This document shows positions 17,915 to 27,807 of a DNA stretch of 64,000 nt, piece after piece. The translations under genes were made by a program, and so were the position numbers. This stretch comes from an uncultured Flaviramulus sp. (GTDB lineage Bacteria; Bacteroidota; Bacteroidia; Flavobacteriales; Flavobacteriaceae): contig CANKVS010000008.1 in assembly GCA_947487155.1 (NCBI GenBank), forward strand, positions 16,244-80,243. Direction: 5' to 3'. The number at the start of each line of letters is the position of its first letter. The first letter of the stretch is position 1. The notes below the pieces were generated by a model, which saw only the letters and a list, made by a program, of their open reading frames with translations, had not been told where the DNA came from and ran no database searches.

Positions 17915-19087
17915 ATGAAAAGGATATATTCATTATTAATCGTAACAATTATATTAACTTCATGTGGAGGCAATACAAAAGCTTCAGTTGAAGATATTAT
18001 AGCTTCTGATGATTTAGAACAAATTAGAGCACGAAAAGCGCAGTTAGATGGCGAGCAACAAACTATTACATCTCAACTTAAACAACTTGAAGCAAAAATT
18101 AAAGCATTAGACCCTCAAGAACGCGTGCCTTTAATTACAACTTTAGATGTTAAAGAATCTGTTTTTAACCATTATGTTGAGCTTCAAGGTAATGTGAGCA
18201 CAAAACAAAATTTAGTCATTTTTCCAGAATACTCAGGCATTTTATCTCGCGTGTATGTAAAAGAAGGACAAAAAGTTTCTAAAGGACAAAAATTAGCAAA
18301 AATTGATGATGGTGGCTTAAGTCAGCAATTAGCACAATTACAAATTCAAGCCGATTTAGCAAAAACAACATTTGAACGCCAAAAGCGTTTATGGAACCAA
18401 AAAATAGGTAGCGAAATTCAATACTTACAAGCAAAATCTACTTACGAAGCACAACAACAAGCTGTAAATCAATTACAACAACAAATTGGAAAAACAATTG
18501 TTCGCGCCCCTTTTTCTGGAACTATAGATGATGTTATTACCGAACAGGGTAGCGTTGTTGCTCCTGGTCAATCACAATTGTTCAGAATTGTAAATCTAAA
18601 AGACATGTACATTGAAACTGATGTGCCAGAGCGTTATATCTCTAATGTGGTTTCTGGAAAAAATGTTCAAGTAGAATTCCCAATTCTAGGTAAATCTATG
18701 GATGCTAAAATCCGTCAAGCCGGAAACTTTATTAATCCTGCAAATAGAACGTTTAAAGTAGAAGTTGCTATTGATAATAGCGACGCTTCAATTAAACCAA
18801 ACCTAACAGCAAAACTTAAAATTAACGATTACACAAACGAAAAAGCCATATTAATTCCTCAAAGTATTATTTCTGAAAATGCTGAAGGACAACAATATGT
18901 TTACACCGTAGCCGATAAAGCTGAAAATAAGGCTAAAGCTAAACGTGTAATTATCACTACAGGAAAAACACAAGGTGATTATATAGAAGTACTTACTGGT
19001 TTAGTAAACGGTAATGAGATTATTGACGAAGGCGCACGAAGCGTTAAAGACGGACAGGATATAAAAATTCTAATTAGCCAGGAGTAA
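17915..19087 (+). CDS. Efflux RND periplasmic adaptor (membrane fusion) lipoprotein
   Basis: 390 residues with a lipobox ending at Cys17 (IILTSC). An N-terminal coiled coil reads IRARKAQLDGEQQTITSQLKQLEAKIKAL. The biotinyl-lipoyl halves are split by a helical hairpin (GILSRVYVKEGQKVSKGQKLAKID and IVRAPFSGTIDDVITEQGSVV), followed by beta-barrel and membrane-proximal domains. It links the TolC channel to the RND pump. The unusually long N-terminal coiled coil before the adaptor core is seen in some Bacteroidota members. Confidence 0.93.
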   Translation: MKRIYSLLIVTIILTSCGGNTKASVEDIIASDDLEQIRARKAQLDGEQQTITSQLKQLEAKIKALDPQERVPLITTLDVKESVFNHYVELQGNVSTKQNLVIFPEYSGILSRVYVKEGQKVSKGQKLAKIDDGGLSQQLAQLQIQADLAKTTFERQKRLWNQKIGSEIQYLQAKSTYEAQQQAVNQLQQQIGKTIVRAPFSGTIDDVITEQGSVVAPGQSQLFRIVNLKDMYIETDVPERYISNVVSGKNVQVEFPILGKSMDAKIRQAGNFINPANRTFKVEVAIDNSDASIKPNLTAKLKINDYTNEKAILIPQSIISENAEGQQYVYTVADKAENKAKAKRVIITTGKTQGDYIEVLTGLVNGNEIIDEGARSVKDGQDIKILISQE

Positions 19088-19124
19088 TTAGACGTTAGTT
19101 CCTAGAAAATTAGAAATCATAAAG

Positions 19125-19508
19125 ATGAAAGAAATAAAATTCAATTTTGAATATTTAAAAGTATATCAAAAAGCATTAAACTTTATTGATAACACATATA
19201 AATCAACAAATAATTTTCCTAAAAAAGAAGAATATGCTTTAAGCTCTCAATTTAGAAGAGCTTCAATATCCATTGCTTTAAATATAGTAGAAGGCTCAGG
19301 AGATTCAAACGCACAGTTTAATCGATTCTTAAACATTTCAAACGGTTCAATAAAAGAATGTGTAGTTTGTTCAACTATAGCAAAAAGGCTTGGATATCTT
19401 AATAATGAAGAAGATTATAATAATAGGTTGTTATTAGAAGAATTATCTAAAATGACTTCTAGTCTTCAAAAATATCTAAAGTCTAACAACTCAAATTCTA
19501 ACAACTAA
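19125..19508 (+). CDS. Four-helix-bundle protein (23S rRNA intervening-sequence protein family)
   Basis: 127 residues, all alpha. It carries the family pattern FEYLKVYQKALNFIDNTYK, KKEEYALSSQFRRASISIALNIVEG, FLNISNGSIKECVVCSTIAKRLG and LLEELSKMTSSLQKYLK. These proteins were first found in intervening sequences of 23S rRNA genes and later as free genes in many Bacteroidota. Here it sits between the adaptor gene (37 nt upstream) and the RND gene (6 nt downstream) inside an efflux operon. The 3' end has a 10-nt direct repeat (19482-19491 and 19497-19506) coding for Asn/Ser-rich residues. Its function is unknown. Confidence 0.88.
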   Translation: MKEIKFNFEYLKVYQKALNFIDNTYKSTNNFPKKEEYALSSQFRRASISIALNIVEGSGDSNAQFNRFLNISNGSIKECVVCSTIAKRLGYLNNEEDYNNRLLLEELSKMTSSLQKYLKSNNSNSNN

Positions 19509-19514
19509 AGACTA

Positions 19515-22500
19515 ATGATTAAAAAACAAAAAAAAGTAGACAAAGAGTTTGGTTTGTCGTCGTGGGCAATTAACAATAAAACAACCATGTATGTTTTAAT
19601 TGCTTTAATCCTTTTCTTGGGAGCGGGCGCTTATTTTAGTATGCCTAGGGAAAACTTTCCAGAAATTAAAGAAACCAAAATTTACATTAGTTCTCTATAT
19701 CCTGGTAACACTGCCGAAGATATTGAAAAACTAATCACAGATCCTATTGAAGACAAGCTAAAAACAGTAAGTAATGTTGTTGAAATTACCTCAACATCAC
19801 AAGAAGATTATTCTATTATTATTGTAGAGTTTGATGAAAATATAACTGTTGATGCTGCAAAACAAAAAGTAAAAGACGAGGTAGATACTGAAACTTCTGG
19901 CGAAGACTGGCCTACCTTTAATGGTGCCAAAGTAGAGCCTAATATTTTCGATTTAAGCATGTCTGAAGAAATTCCAATTCTAAACATTAATATCTCTGGC
20001 GATTACCCTGTAGATAAGTTAAAAGAATATGGCGAATATCTTGAAGATGAAATTGAAAGCTTACAAGAAATTAAGCAAGTTGATATTCGTGGTGCTCAGG
20101 AAAAAGAAGTAGAAGTTGCTGTAGATATTTACAAAATGATGGCTGCTCAGGTAAGTTTTAATGATATTATTACCGCCATTAGCAATGAAAACATGACCAT
20201 GTCGGCAGGTAATTTAATTACAAGCGGACAACGACGTACCATTAGAATTATTGGTGAGATTGACACCCCAAGTGAGTTGAATAATTTTGTTGTAAAATCT
20301 GAGATGAATAACCCTATTTATTTAAAAGATATAGCGGTAGTTACATTTAAAGACGAAGACAAAACCACCTATGCCAGAGAATTTGGAGCACCTGTTGTAA
20401 TGCTAGATGTGAAAAAGCGAGCAGGTAAAAACATGGTAGCTGCTGCAGAACAGATTGAAGTAATTATTAAAGATGCTGTAGCCAATGTATTTCCTCCAGA
20501 CTTAACCGTTACTGTAGCTAATGATCAATCGTCAAAAACGATTGGACAAGTTGATGATTTAGTAAATAACATCATCTTTGGAATCATTCTCGTTGTCACC
20601 GTTTTAATGTTCTTTTTAGGATTTAAAAACGCTCTGTTTGTTGGGTTCGCCATACCCATGTCTATGTTTATGTCACTAATGATTTTAAACATGTTGGGTT
20701 ACACCATGAATACCATGATTCTTTTCGGATTGATTATGGGACTTGGTATGTTGGTAGATAATGGCATTGTTGTAGTAGAAAATGTGTATCGTTTAATGGA
20801 TCAAGAAGGTCTGACTCGTATAGAAGCTGCAAAAAAAGGTATAGGAGAAATTGCGTTCCCTATTATCATTTCAACAGCAACTACTATCGCTGCATTTATT
20901 CCACTGGGGCTATGGCCTGGGGTTATGGGACAATTTATGATTTATTTCCCCATAACGCTATCAGTCGTTTTAGGATCTTCACTATTTGTAGCTATCTTTT
21001 TTAATTCAGTTTTAGTTTCTCAATATATGACGACCGAAGATAAAGAGATGCCTTTAAAAAATATCATTAAGGTTTCTATTATCATTGGAGGTACAGGCTT
21101 ACTCATTTTGGTTTTTGGAGGAAGTGCTCGTGGCTTAGGTAGTGTTATGATTTTTTCTATTGTTTTATTATGGCTTTACAGATTATTCCTAAGAGGTTGG
21201 GCTAACGGATTTCAAAATAAAATATTACCAAAGTGGGAACGTTTATACGAAAAAACACTTCGTACTACATTGAAAGGTAAAAGACCTGGAATAATAAGTA
21301 TTGGCACAATATTACTTCTTTTTATCGTATTTGTTTCATTTGGTATGTCAATGGCATCTGGTAATACTAAATTTGAATTTTTTCCAGACAATACACCAAA
21401 TCAAATTATCGTGTATATAGAGTATCCTGAAGGTACCGATATTAAAAAAACGAATGCCATTACCAAAGATATAGAGCAACGTGTTTATAAAATTATAAAC
21501 GACGAAGCCTATATTAAGGATGGTTTTAATTTCTTAACAGAAAGTGGCGTATCGCAAGTTGGTGAAGGTGCTGGAAACCCACAAACCGATGGTGGTTCTG
21601 CTGCAGAAATGCCACATCGTGGTAAAATAACAGCAACCATGCGTGAGTATAAATATAGAGATGGAGCTGATAGTAATATATTACTTAAAAAAGTACAAAA
21701 AGATTTAAAAGACATATACCCTGGCGTTGCCATATCTGTTGAAAAAGATGCTGTTGGTCCGCCTGCTGGTTATCCTATAAATGTAGAGTTAGAAGGTAAT
21801 GATTACTCTGAATTAATTGCAACGGCTGAAAAAATGCGCGATTTTATCAACTCCAAAAACATTCAAGGTATTGATGAGTTAAAAATTGATGTTAATAAAT
21901 CTAAGCCTTCAATGCAGGTTGCCGTAGACAGAAAAAAAGCTGGAGAATTGGGAGTTACTTCTGGACAAGTTGGTCAACAATTACGTAATGCTATTTTTGG
22001 AGCCAAAGCAGGCATTTATAAAGAAGATGGTGAAGACTATGATATTTATGTACGTTTTAATGAAGAAAACAGATATAATACTAGTGCCATTTTCAATCAG
22101 AAAATAACATTTAGAGATATGGCATCAGGACAAATTAAAGAAGTTCCTGTATCGGCTGTTGCAAAACAAAATAATACGTCTGGTTTTAGTGCTATTAAAC
22201 ACAGAAAAGTAAAACGTGTAGTTACTGTTTATTCAGCATTAGCTCCAGGATTTACTGATGCTCGTGCTATAGTTAATCAAATAGAATCGGAAATGAGTAC
22301 TATAAAAGAGGAATTACCTTCATCTGTAAAAATAAATTATACAGGTCAAATTGAAGAACAGGAGAAGCAGCAAAAGTTTTTAATGGGTGCTTTTTTTACA
22401 GGCTTAGGTTTAATTTTCTTTATTTTAATATTTCAATTTAATTCGGTTTCAAAACCAGGTATTATTATGCTCGCTATCTTTTTAAGTTTAATTGGCGTAT

Positions 22501-23024
22501 TTGGAGGGATTCTTATAACTGGTGCTCCGTTTGTTTTGATGATGACTATGATGGGTATTATTTCCTTAGCTGGTATTGTTGTTAATAACGGCGTGGTACT
22601 TTTAGATTACACACAATTGTTAATTGACAGAAAGAAAGTTGAACACAACTTGGAAGATGACCAATATCTTGAGACTTCAGATTTATTGGAAGCCATTATA
22701 AAAGGTGGAAAAGCACGTTTACGTCCTGTATTATTAACAGCAATTACAACTATTTTGGGATTAATTCCATTAGCAACTGGTTTTAACATTAATTTCTTCA
22801 CACTGTTTAGTGAGTTTAACCCGCATATTTATATGGGTGGAGATAACGTGATTTTCTGGGGGCCATTAGCGTGGACTGTTATTTACGGTTTATTTGTCGC
22901 TACCTTCCTAACATTAATTGTTGTACCTATTTTATTCTTCTTAGTTACCAAATTTAAAATGTGGCTATACAATAATAGAGTTGCTAAATACAGTGATATT
23001 ATTGTTACTCAAGAAAATATTTAA
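19515..23024 (+). CDS. RND-family multidrug/hydrophobe efflux pump
   Basis: 1169 residues with about 12 membrane helices and two large periplasmic loops. The proton-relay segment is LIMGLGMLVDNGIVVVENVYR, and a second-half counterpart is MGIISLAGIVVNNGVVLLDYT. The first periplasmic domain begins YFSMPRENFPEIKETKIYISSLYPG. It is the inner-membrane, proton-driven pump of the TetR-TolC-MFP-RND operon. It is longer than AcrB (about 1050) because of extra hydrophobic sequence near the middle (about residues 515-565) and near the C-terminus, as in other Bacteroidota members. Confidence 0.94.
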   Translation: MIKKQKKVDKEFGLSSWAINNKTTMYVLIALILFLGAGAYFSMPRENFPEIKETKIYISSLYPGNTAEDIEKLITDPIEDKLKTVSNVVEITSTSQEDYSIIIVEFDENITVDAAKQKVKDEVDTETSGEDWPTFNGAKVEPNIFDLSMSEEIPILNINISGDYPVDKLKEYGEYLEDEIESLQEIKQVDIRGAQEKEVEVAVDIYKMMAAQVSFNDIITAISNENMTMSAGNLITSGQRRTIRIIGEIDTPSELNNFVVKSEMNNPIYLKDIAVVTFKDEDKTTYAREFGAPVVMLDVKKRAGKNMVAAAEQIEVIIKDAVANVFPPDLTVTVANDQSSKTIGQVDDLVNNIIFGIILVVTVLMFFLGFKNALFVGFAIPMSMFMSLMILNMLGYTMNTMILFGLIMGLGMLVDNGIVVVENVYRLMDQEGLTRIEAAKKGIGEIAFPIIISTATTIAAFIPLGLWPGVMGQFMIYFPITLSVVLGSSLFVAIFFNSVLVSQYMTTEDKEMPLKNIIKVSIIIGGTGLLILVFGGSARGLGSVMIFSIVLLWLYRLFLRGWANGFQNKILPKWERLYEKTLRTTLKGKRPGIISIGTILLLFIVFVSFGMSMASGNTKFEFFPDNTPNQIIVYIEYPEGTDIKKTNAITKDIEQRVYKIINDEAYIKDGFNFLTESGVSQVGEGAGNPQTDGGSAAEMPHRGKITATMREYKYRDGADSNILLKKVQKDLKDIYPGVAISVEKDAVGPPAGYPINVELEGNDYSELIATAEKMRDFINSKNIQGIDELKIDVNKSKPSMQVAVDRKKAGELGVTSGQVGQQLRNAIFGAKAGIYKEDGEDYDIYVRFNEENRYNTSAIFNQKITFRDMASGQIKEVPVSAVAKQNNTSGFSAIKHRKVKRVVTVYSALAPGFTDARAIVNQIESEMSTIKEELPSSVKINYTGQIEEQEKQQKFLMGAFFTGLGLIFFILIFQFNSVSKPGIIMLAIFLSLIGVFGGILITGAPFVLMMTMMGIISLAGIVVNNGVVLLDYTQLLIDRKKVEHNLEDDQYLETSDLLEAIIKGGKARLRPVLLTAITTILGLIPLATGFNINFFTLFSEFNPHIYMGGDNVIFWGPLAWTVIYGLFVATFLTLIVVPILFFLVTKFKMWLYNNRVAKYSDIIVTQENI

Positions 23025-23080
23025 TATAGATAAATAATTAGACGCCTAATTTTAATGATGTAACGAATTCGATCAATAGC

Positions 23081-23118
23081 AGAACCACAGATTTTCAATT
23101 AAGAAAATCTGGGGTTCT
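23081..23118 (+). terminator. Intrinsic terminator of the efflux operon
   Basis: CAGATTTTC (23088-23096) pairs with GAAAATCTG (23103-23111). The stem is extended by AGAACC/GGTTCT across one A-G mismatch, and a T-rich tail follows. It ends the plus-strand tetR-RND transcript. Confidence 0.85.
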
Positions 23119-23288
23119 TTATTTATTTTCAAGTGTACTATTTCTTGTTTGAAATTACTGTAAAAGAAAAAAGTTCCTTTAAACTTCATTTCAAAACATT
23201 TTTCGACCAACAACTATAGGCAAGAAGTAAAAAGCATGCTAAGTAATCAAAAAAGAACCATAAAATAGGGTATCTACATAGTAATTCT

Positions 23289-23296
23289 TAAATTTG
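23289..23296 (+). promoter_or_regulatory. aspS -7 promoter element
   Basis: TAAATTTG matches the Bacteroidota -7 consensus TAnnTTTG and lies 17 nt before the aspS start codon. No matching -33 TTG is visible at the usual distance, so the call is moderate. Confidence 0.5.
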
Positions 23297-23313
23297 CACT
23301 TCAATTTTTACGT

Positions 23314-25068
23314 ATGTACAGAAGTCATAATTGTGGCGAATTAAACGCTACAAATATAAATACAGAAGTAACCTTATCTGGTTGGGTTCAAAAATCTAGA
23401 GACAAGGGTTTTATTGTTTGGGTAGATTTACGCGACCGTTACGGTATTACCCAATTGGTTTTTGATGAAGAAAGAACATCAAAAACTATGCTTGAACAGG
23501 CTCAAAATTTAGGTCGCGAGTTTGTTATTCAAGTTACAGGAACCGTTATAGAACGTGCTTCAAAAAATCCTAATATGTCTACGGGAGATATTGAGATTCT
23601 AGTATCAAAATTAAATATTTTAAATGAGGCTAAATTACCCCCGTTTACTATTGAAGATAAAACTGATGGTGGCGAAGATTTACGTATGAAATATCGTTAT
23701 TTAGATATTCGTCGTAACCCTGTAAAAAACAGCTTGATTTTTAGAGCAAAAGTAACTCAAGAAGTTCGTAATTATTTATCAAAAGAAGGATTTATAGAAG
23801 TTGAAACACCGTATTTAATAAAGTCTACGCCAGAAGGTGCTCGCGATTTTGTAGTGCCTTCTCGTATGAATGAAGGGCAATTTTATGCACTTCCGCAATC
23901 GCCTCAAACCTTTAAGCAACTGCTTATGGTAGGCGGTATGGATAAATATTTTCAAATTGTAAAATGTTTTAGAGATGAAGATTTACGTGCCGATAGACAA
24001 CCAGAATTCACACAGATAGATTGTGAAATGGCATTTATTGAGCAAGAAGATATTTTAAATGCTTTTGAAGGGCTAACACGTCATTTACTTAAAGAAGTGA
24101 ATGGTGTAGAGGTTGAAAAATTTCCACGAATTCTATATGATGACGCGATGCGTTTATACGGAAACGACAAACCAGATATTCGTTTTGGAATGGAATTTGG
24201 CGAACTTAATACCGTAGCGCAACGCAAAGATTTCAATGTATTTAATAATGCTGAATTAGTTGTTGGTATTGCAGTACCAGGTGGAAATAGTTACACCAGA
24301 AAAGAGATCGACAAATTAATCGATTGGGTAAAACGTCCGCAAGTTGGTGCTTTAGGCATGGTGTATTCTCGTTGTAATGATGATGGGTCTTATAAATCGT
24401 CTGTAGATAAGTTTTACGATCAAGACGATTTAGCAAAATGGGCAGAAGTTACAGGCGCAAAAGCTGGTGATTTAATTTGTGTACTTTCTGGCGATACAAA
24501 TAAAGTTCGTGCACAATTAAGCGCTTTACGAATGGAATTAGCAGAACGTTTAGGCTTGCGTAAGCCCAATGAGTTTGCTCCACTTTGGGTAATGGATTTC
24601 CCCTTATTGGAATGGGACGAAGATACCGAGCGCTACCATGCGATGCATCACCCGTTTACCTCACCAAAACCTGGGCAGATAGAATTATTAAAAACCAACC
24701 CTGGAGATGTTAAAGCCAATGCTTACGATTTAGTACTTAATGGTAACGAAATTGGTGGTGGTTCTATTAGAATTCATGATAAAGAAACACAGTCTTTAAT
24801 GTTCGACTATTTAGGGTTTACACCCGAAGAAGCCAAAGCACAATTTGGATTTTTAATGGATGCTTTTCAGTATGGAGCACCACCACATGGTGGGTTAGCC
24901 TTTGGGTTAGATAGATTGGTTGCTATTTTAGGTGGACAAGAAACCATTCGCGATTTTATTGCATTCCCTAAAAACAATTCAGGACGCGATGTCATGATTG
25001 ATGCGCCTGCTCCAATTGATGACAATCAGTTAACAGAGTTAAGTTTAAAACTTAATTTGAAATCATAA
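23314..25068 (+). CDS. aspS: Aspartate--tRNA ligase
   Basis: 584 residues, the normal length of bacterial AspRS. An N-terminal OB-fold anticodon domain ([31 protein letters not shown]) is followed by the class II catalytic core, with motif 2 [18 protein letters not shown], the bacterial GAD insertion, and motif 3 [15 protein letters not shown]. It charges tRNA-Asp with aspartate in the cytoplasm. It is a single gene with its own promoter element and a terminator at 25074-25099. Confidence 0.97.
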   Translation: MYRSHNCGELNATNINTEVTLSGWVQKSRDKGFIVWVDLRDRYGITQLVFDEERTSKTMLEQAQNLGREFVIQVTGTVIERASKNPNMSTGDIEILVSKLNILNEAKLPPFTIEDKTDGGEDLRMKYRYLDIRRNPVKNSLIFRAKVTQEVRNYLSKEGFIEVETPYLIKSTPEGARDFVVPSRMNEGQFYALPQSPQTFKQLLMVGGMDKYFQIVKCFRDEDLRADRQPEFTQIDCEMAFIEQEDILNAFEGLTRHLLKEVNGVEVEKFPRILYDDAMRLYGNDKPDIRFGMEFGELNTVAQRKDFNVFNNAELVVGIAVPGGNSYTRKEIDKLIDWVKRPQVGALGMVYSRCNDDGSYKSSVDKFYDQDDLAKWAEVTGAKAGDLICVLSGDTNKVRAQLSALRMELAERLGLRKPNEFAPLWVMDFPLLEWDEDTERYHAMHHPFTSPKPGQIELLKTNPGDVKANAYDLVLNGNEIGGGSIRIHDKETQSLMFDYLGFTPEEAKAQFGFLMDAFQYGAPPHGGLAFGLDRLVAILGGQETIRDFIAFPKNNSGRDVMIDAPAPIDDNQLTELSLKLNLKS

Positions 25069-25073
25069 AATTT

Positions 25074-25099
25074 AAATCCTGCTTTTTGCAGGATTTTTT
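25074..25099 (+). terminator. Intrinsic terminator of aspS
   Basis: AAATCCTGC (25074-25082) pairs with GCAGGATTT (25088-25096) over a five-T loop and runs into further T residues. It lies 6 nt past the aspS stop and just before the chloride channel gene. Confidence 0.9.
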
Positions 25100-25113
25100 A
25101 TTAGTTTTATAAT

Positions 25114-26901
25114 ATGCCTATTAACGGTAAAAGTTTTTTAAGAAAGTTTCTCATCTGGAAATACAAGCATATTTCAGAGCAAAACTTTATATACATACTA
25201 AGTGTTCTCGTTGGTCTTTTAGCAGGTTTAGGAACGGTTTCACTTAAAAATATAACACATTATATTCAGCTACTTTTCGAAATAAATATTTTTAAAAATT
25301 ATCAAAATTCTTTATACTTTATATTCCCTATAATTGGGTTATTACTCGTTTATATTATTAAACAAGTATGGTTAAAAAAGCATATAGGTCATGGCATATC
25401 AACTACACTACACGCCATTTCAAAACTCAACGGAATTATTCCTAGATATAACATTTTTGCAGCACTTATTACCGCCCCCTTAACCGTTGGTTTTGGTGGC
25501 TCAGTAGGGTTACAAGGACCAGCAGTAAGTGTAGGTTCTGCTTTAGGTTCTAATGCAGCACGCTTGTTTCATATGAATACTAAAACGCGTATGCTCCTAA
25601 TTGGGTGTGCCGCAGCTGGAGCAATGGCATCCATGTTTAAAGCGCCTATTGCTGCTATTATATTTGCAGTCGAAATTTTTAGTTTAGATATTGCTTTTGC
25701 ATCCTTAGTCCCGTTACTATTAGCATCAGTTTCAGCAGTTATTACCTCATATTTTTTCTTAGGAACCGATGTGTTACTTCGATTTGAGTTATCGGATACA
25801 TTTGAAATTAACGACATCCTTTTTTATATTGTTTTAGGTTTAGTAACAGGGCTTTCTTCAGTTTACTTTTCAAAAGTTTTTTTCGGAATCACCAATTTTT
25901 TTAAACAAATTAAAAGTAGAGCAAAACGACTTTTAATAGGAGGATTAGCTATAGGTAGTTTGCTTTACATTATTCCACCTTTACACGGTGAAGGTTATGG
26001 GATTATGAATAACCTATTAAAAGGCGATCATATTAGTGCTATTGGTACGACACCTTTCAATCTTGATTTAAGTAACATTTGGATTGTTATTGGGCTATTA
26101 ATTGGAATTGCTGTTTTTAAAGCCATTGCTATGACCACCACATTTGGAGCTGGTGGTGTTGGTGGTGTATTTATTCCAACCTTAGTTATGGGAAGTGCTT
26201 TAGGTAATGCCCTTGCCAAAATAATTAACAACATAGGTTTTGGGTTTCATGTATCAGAATCTAATTTTACGCTAATAGGAATGACAGGTTTAATGGCAGG
26301 TGTACTTCATGCACCACTAACAGCTATATTTCTTATTGCAGAAATAACGGGTGGTTACGAGTTATTTGTACCACTTATGATTGTTTCTGCTATATCTTTT
26401 GCCATTACAAAATACTATGTGTCGCATTCTATTTATACGCTAAAACTGGCTCAACGTGGCGAACTTATAACACACGATAAAGATCAAAATGTTTTAATGG
26501 TTTTAAACATTGATAAGGTTATTGAAACAAATTTTATAGTACTTACCCCCAATATGATGTTGGGCGATATTTTAAAAAATGCTGTCGCAAAATCGTCGAG
26601 AAATCATTTTCCTGTAGTTAATGACAACCATGAGTTTTTAGGCGTTATTCGATTAGATGATATTAGGCATATGATGTTCGATTCTGAACTTTATAACAAA
26701 GTAGATGCTGCAAGTTTAATGCACGCCGATGCTGGAATTATTAATTATGAAGATGATAAAATGAACGACATCATGAACAAATTTAAAAGCAGTGGCGCAT
26801 GGAATTTACCAGTAATTAAAAACGGTAAATACTATGGTTATATTTCAAAATCTAAATTGCTAACAGCCTACAGGCAACAATTAATTAATTTTACAAAATA
26901 A
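25114..26901 (+). CDS. CLC-family chloride transporter with C-terminal CBS domains; gating Glu replaced by Gln
   Basis: 595 residues. CLC membrane domain motifs are GHGIS (92-96, the GSGIP equivalent), GGSVGLQGP (128-136) and GAGGVGGVFIPTLVMGSALG. Two cytoplasmic CBS repeats follow (about 470-590). In the GxEGP motif the gating glutamate is Gln134. In the Escherichia coli CLC antiporter, the equivalent Glu-to-Gln change uncouples chloride from protons. This member may therefore act as a chloride channel or an uncoupled transporter, which is inference. It starts 45 nt after aspS. Confidence 0.93.
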   Translation: MPINGKSFLRKFLIWKYKHISEQNFIYILSVLVGLLAGLGTVSLKNITHYIQLLFEINIFKNYQNSLYFIFPIIGLLLVYIIKQVWLKKHIGHGISTTLHAISKLNGIIPRYNIFAALITAPLTVGFGGSVGLQGPAVSVGSALGSNAARLFHMNTKTRMLLIGCAAAGAMASMFKAPIAAIIFAVEIFSLDIAFASLVPLLLASVSAVITSYFFLGTDVLLRFELSDTFEINDILFYIVLGLVTGLSSVYFSKVFFGITNFFKQIKSRAKRLLIGGLAIGSLLYIIPPLHGEGYGIMNNLLKGDHISAIGTTPFNLDLSNIWIVIGLLIGIAVFKAIAMTTTFGAGGVGGVFIPTLVMGSALGNALAKIINNIGFGFHVSESNFTLIGMTGLMAGVLHAPLTAIFLIAEITGGYELFVPLMIVSAISFAITKYYVSHSIYTLKLAQRGELITHDKDQNVLMVLNIDKVIETNFIVLTPNMMLGDILKNAVAKSSRNHFPVVNDNHEFLGVIRLDDIRHMMFDSELYNKVDAASLMHADAGIINYEDDKMNDIMNKFKSSGAWNLPVIKNGKYYGYISKSKLLTAYRQQLINFTK

Positions 26902-26925
26902 GCCTATAAATAGAACGTCAACATC

Positions 26926-27162
26926 ATGAAATATCTCCTTTTAATTTTAACTATTGCAGCATTAACAAGTATTGTTGTGGGGTTTACATTAGATGTAGTG
27001 TACTCGCAAAAACTCATTGGTTTTGGTGTAGTAGGGCTCTTTTTAATAGTATTTCCTTTGTTTTCATATTACCGTTGGAAAGATAAAGACGTAAAAGATT
27101 ATATGCTTACAAAAGAGAATTTAGACAAAATGCGAAAGCGTGAAGGCGATAATAAGCATTAA
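26926..27162 (+). CDS. Small two-helix membrane protein, hypothetical
   Basis: 78 residues with two predicted membrane segments (about 1-19 and 30-48), then a charged cytoplasmic tail (YYRWKDKDVKDYMLTKENLDKMRKREGDNKH). It follows the CLC gene by 24 nt, so the two are probably co-transcribed. I recognise no family; it resembles small membrane proteins common in Flavobacteriaceae. No function is proposed. Confidence 0.65.
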   Translation: MKYLLLILTIAALTSIVVGFTLDVVYSQKLIGFGVVGLFLIVFPLFSYYRWKDKDVKDYMLTKENLDKMRKREGDNKH

Positions 27163-27165
27163 TTT

Positions 27166-27248
27166 GGGCGTTACCTTTCAGGTCGTGCTTTCCGTTATAT
27201 CTTTTTCTCGTACCTCAAAAAAGGATGCCACTTCAATCACTAACGCGG
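27166..27248. repeat. Flavobacterial interspersed repeat (GGGCGTTA...TAACGCGG)
   Basis: The gap between the small membrane gene and tadA carries an element with terminal inverted GCGTTA (27168-27173) / TAACGC (27241-27246). Internal features include TCGTGCTTTCCG and CCTCAAAAAAGGATGCC. From memory, elements of this pattern are widespread in Flavobacteriaceae intergenic regions. It could also serve as a structured 3' end for the convergent genes. Nothing else is seen in this gap. Confidence 0.55.
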
Positions 27249-27294
27249 AAAATTATCGATACAATTCTACTTTGGAGAATCTTTCAAACTAAGG

Positions 27295-27744
27295 TCAATT
27301 CAAATTACGCTTTTCAATAAAAAATCGTTTTAAAAGCTCTGATGCATCTTCAGCTAAAATACCACCTTTTATAATGGTTTTAGGGTGCAATTTTGTTTTC
27401 AAATTAATACACCCACGTTCGTTATCTCTAGCGCCGTAAACGATATTAGAAATCTGACTCCAATACAAGGCTCCAGCACACATTTGGCAAGGTTCTAACG
27501 TTACATACAACGTACAATTTTGAAGATACTTCCCTCCTAAAAAATTTGAAGCGGCCGTAATTGCTTGCATTTCGGCATGTGCAGTAACATCATTTAGTGT
27601 CTCTGTTAAGTTATGCCCTCTAGCAATTATTTTATTGTCAATAACAATAACTGCTCCCACAGGAATTTCATCTTTCTCAAAAGCAGATTCAGCTTCCTGA
27701 AGGGCTTTTTTCATAAAATAAATATCATCAAAAGGTTCTATCAT
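27295..27744 (-). CDS. tadA: tRNA-specific adenosine deaminase
   Basis: 149 residues of the cytidine/deoxycytidylate deaminase fold. Zinc ligands are in HAE (His56, Glu58 as proton donor) and PCQMC (Cys86 and Cys89). TadA converts A34 to inosine in the tRNA-Arg anticodon. Length is normal. It is transcribed away from nrdG. The 228-nt divergent gap holds a minus-strand hairpin pair with a U-run upstream of tadA (see 27808-27871). Confidence 0.94.
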   Translation of the reverse strand: MIEPFDDIYFMKKALQEAESAFEKDEIPVGAVIVIDNKIIARGHNLTETLNDVTAHAEMQAITAASNFLGGKYLQNCTLYVTLEPCQMCAGALYWSQISNIVYGARDNERGCINLKTKLHPKTIIKGGILAEDASELLKRFFIEKRNLN

Positions 27745-27807
27745 AAAAGCAAAAATACAATTTCAAATAATATTCTTTAAAGTGCTGATAATTTTTGGAC
27801 TTGCAAT

